16,486 bases of DNA from Gemmatimonadota bacterium (GTDB taxonomy: Bacteria; Gemmatimonadota; Gemmatimonadetes; Longimicrobiales; Longimicrobiaceae). The position numbers and the translations under genes are program-made. The first letter of the stretch is position 1. The number at the start of each line of letters is the position of its first letter. Below are positions 14,640-16,486 of the stretch, one piece after another. The DNA is taken from contig JAHWJJ010000031.1 in the NCBI GenBank assembly GCA_019348475.1, positions 1 through 16,486 of the forward strand, read 5' to 3'. Below the pieces are notes generated by a model, which had not been told where the DNA came from, made no database searches, and was given only the letters and a program-made list of their open reading frames with translations.

Positions 14640-14747
14640 ACAGCACCCGCAGGTTTGGGGATAAAGAACTGCGCAGGGATGAGAGGCGTGTGAAGGAGAT
14701 CTGGCACGGTCACGCACGCTGCCGACTCTGCCTTCATTGTGGCGGGA

Positions 14748-14776
14748 AACCTACTCGACCGGACTGCAAGGGTCAA
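14748..14776 (-). promoter_or_regulatory. Promoter of the lanthipeptide operon
   Basis: On the minus strand TTGACC (14776-14771) and TAGGTT (14753-14748) are separated by 17 bp, and the spacer begins C-TTGCAG. It matches the orphan precursor's promoter in -35 box, TTGCAG block and spacing, and in five of six -10 bases. Transcription from about 14741 would give a ~145-nt leader before the precursor's GGAGG-preceded ATG. Confidence 0.6.
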
Positions 14777-14995
14777 GAAACAGGCGCATTATCGTGCGGA
14801 TTCCGCCAGTTCTCCGTGCGCCGCGCGGCCAGCGAGTCTCGCCGCCGCCCCGGCCACCCCGGCTCCCGCTCGTGATGGGCACGTTGCAATGCCCCCCGCA
14901 CTCGCACGAAGCGACCCCGATGGTGACGCTTTGGGCCGGGCCACGACGACTGCGGCCATTCCGGGTGTGCCCGGGTCTTCCGCCTGGCGTAATTG
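14777..14995. other. Intergenic region upstream of the lanthipeptide operon
   Basis: About 220 bp lie between the operon promoter and the stop of the next minus-strand gene. I see no supported gene. A weak 5-bp CCGGG/CCCGG hairpin near 14966-14978 could help to end the flanking transcript, but it has no T-tract. Confidence 0.4.
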
Positions 14996-15139
14996 TCAGC
15001 GCGTAATCTCGCGACGGATCAAGGGCGAGTTGAGATGGAAGTCCGCGTAGAGCGCGTCGGAGAGCACGTTCTCCCGTACGACCAGGAACGCGACCACGGC
15101 CAGCACCGCGAAGGGGAGCCAGGTGGAGAGGCGGCGCAC
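14996..15139 (-). CDS. Small single-TM protein, 47 aa, overlapping the upstream membrane gene
   Basis: From a GTG at 15139, preceded by GGAG with an 8-nt spacer, the frame encodes MRRLSTWLPF, one hydrophobic helix (AVLAVVAFLVV, about 9-21) and a polar tail RENVLSDALYADFHLNSPL ending IRREITR. The composition is far more protein-like than that of the overlapping frame, which here reads as Ser/Arg/Trp-rich noise. It may be an independent small membrane protein translated by coupling, or the true C-terminus of the upstream protein after a frameshift. I do not recognise a family. Confidence 0.55.
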   Translation of the reverse strand: MRRLSTWLPFAVLAVVAFLVVRENVLSDALYADFHLNSPLIRREITR

Positions 15140-15765
15140 CCGGTCATCTCCGCGTACGACGCAGCCGAGAGCACCCGGCCGCCGTGCAGCGCCTGCATGT
15201 CAGCCGATTCGCCATTCCGCGCGATGCGGACGGGCGTGCGATGGACGTCCTGCGCTCCCGGCGGCGCCGAGCCGGCGTGCAGGCGGCCGTGCTCGTGCGG
15301 CCCGCCGATGGAGCCGGACTCCGCGCGCTGGGCCAGCCACATCGACGCGCCCGCCGCGATACCGCCGAACACCGCGGCCATCACCAGATCCGAGAAAACG
15401 TCTTCCAGCGCCGGAAACCCGTCCCCCGACACCAGGCCGCCGACGGCGAAGAACGCGAGGATGAACAGCTCGGCCACCACCGCGCCACCGAGCCCGAAGC
15501 GCACCCACTCGATCTCGGACAGCCGCCGCCCGCGATAGAAGAGGCTGATGAACACCGCGAAGGCGCCCCCCGCAAGGCCGCCGACGATGCCGACGCGTAT
15601 GGCCATGCCGATCGCGTCCAGCGCGCCGATCTCCGGGGGAACCATGACGCCGATCGTGCGGAGCCCGATGATGCTGACGAAGGCGAGAGCGGACCAGGCG
15701 ACGCCCCACACCACTGCGTTCTTTACGGCGCCGGTCAGGCGCCGTACGACGTTCTTGATGGTCAT
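15019..15765 (-). CDS. Hypothetical four-helix inner-membrane protein
   Basis: The ATG at 15765 has an excellent AGGAGG six bases ahead. Of 248 residues the first ~150 hold four TM helices (about 16-40, 55-76, 88-112, 124-146) with a conserved-looking cytoplasmic loop FYRGRRLSEIEWVRFG between the second and third. Residues 147-200 are hydrophilic (Gly/His/Ala-rich). The final ~40 residues, from about MTGCAASPPG, are Ser/Arg/Trp/Pro-rich and lie on the other frame of the 47-aa ORF, so they look like out-of-frame translation. The real protein may end differently. I do not recognise the family or its function. There is no sign of a link to the lanthipeptide operon beyond position. Confidence 0.75.
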   Translation of the reverse strand: MTIKNVVRRLTGAVKNAVVWGVAWSALAFVSIIGLRTIGVMVPPEIGALDAIGMAIRVGIVGGLAGGAFAVFISLFYRGRRLSEIEWVRFGLGGAVVAELFILAFFAVGGLVSGDGFPALEDVFSDLVMAAVFGGIAAGASMWLAQRAESGSIGGPHEHGRLHAGSAPPGAQDVHRTPVRIARNGESADMQALHGGRVLSAASYAEMTGCAASPPGSPSRCWPWSRSWSYGRTCSPTRSTRTSISTRP

Positions 15766-15917
15766 CAGTTGCCTCCTGAGAAGTTCCGCCCAGCTTGATC
15801 TCGCGCGGCTTCACGCCGCCACCGCCGGCTCCGGCTGCTCGCGACGCCCAGGGCGATGGCCGCGACCGACACGGGTGTGGGCATTCCATCGTCCAGGTTG
15901 CGGATCTGGTACTCCAC
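15765..15917 (-). CDS. Possible 50-aa ORF coupled to the membrane protein gene
   Basis: A GTG at 15917 has GGAG seven bases ahead, and the frame ends in TGATG, overlapping the next gene's ATG by one base. That is the layout expected of coupled translation. The product begins MEYQIRNLDDGMPTPVSVAA and has a short hydrophobic stretch followed by an Arg-rich tail. There is no homology I can name, and such ORFs arise by chance in GC-rich DNA. Confidence 0.3.
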   Translation of the reverse strand: MEYQIRNLDDGMPTPVSVAAIALGVASSRSRRWRREAARDQAGRNFSGGN

Positions 15918-15968
15918 GCTCGTGCTCCGGGCTGTACGTGCGGGTGGTCCGCGGTGCGGCCGCGGCGC

Positions 15969-16486
15969 TCACGGCGCCCTCGGAAAGGTGCGCTCGGTCC
16001 CGTCCTCACGCCGCAGGACGAGCGCCGTGGCCCGCCCGTCCACGCCGAGGGTGAAGGTGGCCGTCATCGCCGCGCCCTCGCGGCCCACGGAGTAGCTGGT
16101 CCCCGACATCGGGACGAGCTGCGCCTTCGGCTGTCCCTTCGGCTCTCCGTAGAGGGTGCCGCCCTCCAGCGTGATGGTGATGCCGTGCCCCGGCGCCGCC
16201 TGGTAGAAGCCCACCAGCGCCCCCGGCGCCGCGGAGGCGGTCTCCGGCCCGGGATCCACCGCCGGACCAGCCGCGGCCGGCGCCTGCGGGAGGGGCGGGT
16301 CCGTGGCGTCACCCAGCCGCGTGAACCGGACATCGCGGGCGCGGGGGAGGCTGATCCCGTACGAGACCACGCGGCCGGCGGCGTCGCGGCTGAACCTGAC
16401 CCGCGTGTTCGCCGTGCCGGCGAACTCGTCGCGCTGCAGCGGCCGGAGCACCTGCCCCATTCCCGGCCGTCCGTCGATGTTCAGCC
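15969..16486 (-). CDS. C-terminal part of a DUF3471-containing protein, probably a serine hydrolase (5' end outside the window)
   Basis: The frame enters from the right edge (LNIDGRPGMGQVLRPL) and ends at 15969, so only the last ~171 residues are seen. Two beta-rich repeats are visible. The first ends in RVRFSRDAAGRVVSYGISLP and RDVRFTRLG. The second runs LVGFYQAAPGHGITITLEGG, then LYGEPKGQPKAQLVPMSG, then ATFTLGVDGRATALVLRREDG. This G-x-Y/F-x-x-x-P-G ... G-Q-P-x-x-x-L-x-P ... D-x-x-G-R-x-x-x-L-x-L pattern is typical of DUF3471, which follows class C beta-lactamase/esterase domains in many environmental bacteria. A Pro/Ala linker (about 16236-16308) separates the repeats. The catalytic domain is not in view, so the assignment rests on the accessory domain. 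Confidence 0.7.
   Translation of the reverse strand, partial: LNIDGRPGMGQVLRPLQRDEFAGTANTRVRFSRDAAGRVVSYGISLPRARDVRFTRLGDATDPPLPQAPAAAGPAVDPGPETASAAPGALVGFYQAAPGHGITITLEGGTLYGEPKGQPKAQLVPMSGTSYSVGREGAAMTATFTLGVDGRATALVLRREDGTERTFPRAP

Noticed and set aside
14597..14737. Longer precursor starting at the ATG at 14737
   Set aside because: The frame is open and a leaderless start is conceivable. However, the GGAGG-preceded ATG at 14596 gives a normal leader length, and the extra 47 residues do not look like a leader.
1..16486. CRISPR array, tRNA, rRNA, insertion sequence or riboswitch
   Set aside because: I looked for regularly spaced repeats, cloverleaf-like segments, transposase motifs with terminal inverted repeats and conserved riboswitch cores. 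I found none. The only sizeable repeat is the two-copy direct repeat described above.

Overview
The window is very GC-rich and gene-dense. It reads like a chromosomal segment of an environmental Gram-negative-type bacterium. The combination of a full-length LanB/LanC locus, Cys-rich lanthipeptide precursors, a GT84 glucosyltransferase and a DUF3471 hydrolase would fit Gemmatimonadota (Longimicrobium-like) or a similar high-GC phylum. This is an inference from gene content, because no rRNA or other phylogenetic marker is present.

Left part (1-4535). A small unknown protein with a faint VRR-NUC-like C-terminus (524-1144, minus) is followed by a DUF2236/MpaB-type oxygenase-like protein (1461-2345, minus). 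The oxygenase is divergent from a 53-residue lanthipeptide-like precursor (2624-2785, plus) that has its own strong promoter and a terminator hairpin. The precursor's core alternates Cys and Thr with a strict four-residue period. Next come a formate/nitrite transporter (3151-3939, plus) and a degenerate ~310-bp direct repeat. The first copy of the repeat includes the transporter start. The second copy (4037-4346) has an ACG in place of that ATG and lies just before a GT84 gene that appears to lack its N-terminal part.

Middle and right part (4536-14776). A stand-alone NdvB/GT84-like membrane glucosyltransferase (4536-6653, plus) converges on a five-gene class I lanthipeptide operon on the minus strand, with a 7-bp GC hairpin between the two stop codons. 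Operon order is precursor (14596-14306), lanC (14158-12920), lanB (12910-9725), a GT51 peptidoglycan glycosyltransferase (9722-8757) and a C39-peptidase/ABC protein (8760-6679). The genes are translationally coupled: a 9-nt gap, then a 2-nt gap, then a 4-nt overlap. The precursor ends its leader in VAGG and carries 11 Cys in a 56-residue core. LanB should dehydrate Ser/Thr, LanC should form (methyl)lanthionines, and the C39 domain should cut after GG.

Two things are unusual. The ABC protein keeps an intact peptidase triad, but its nucleotide-binding domain has lost every recognisable ATPase motif. In addition, a complete GT51 enzyme, with no visible membrane anchor, is embedded in the operon. 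Because many class I lantibiotics act on lipid II, the GT51 substrate, a self-protection or target-related role is a testable idea. The orphan precursor at 2.6 kb and the operon share a promoter pattern (TTGACC, N, TTGCAG, TATGTT or TAGGTT, 17-bp spacing), so they may be expressed together and matured by the same enzymes.

Right flank (14996-16486, minus). A four-helix membrane protein overlaps a 47-residue single-TM protein, either as overlapping genes or as a frameshift. A possible 50-residue ORF lies upstream of it. The window ends in the 3' part of a protein with two DUF3471-like repeats, probably a serine beta-lactamase-like hydrolase.
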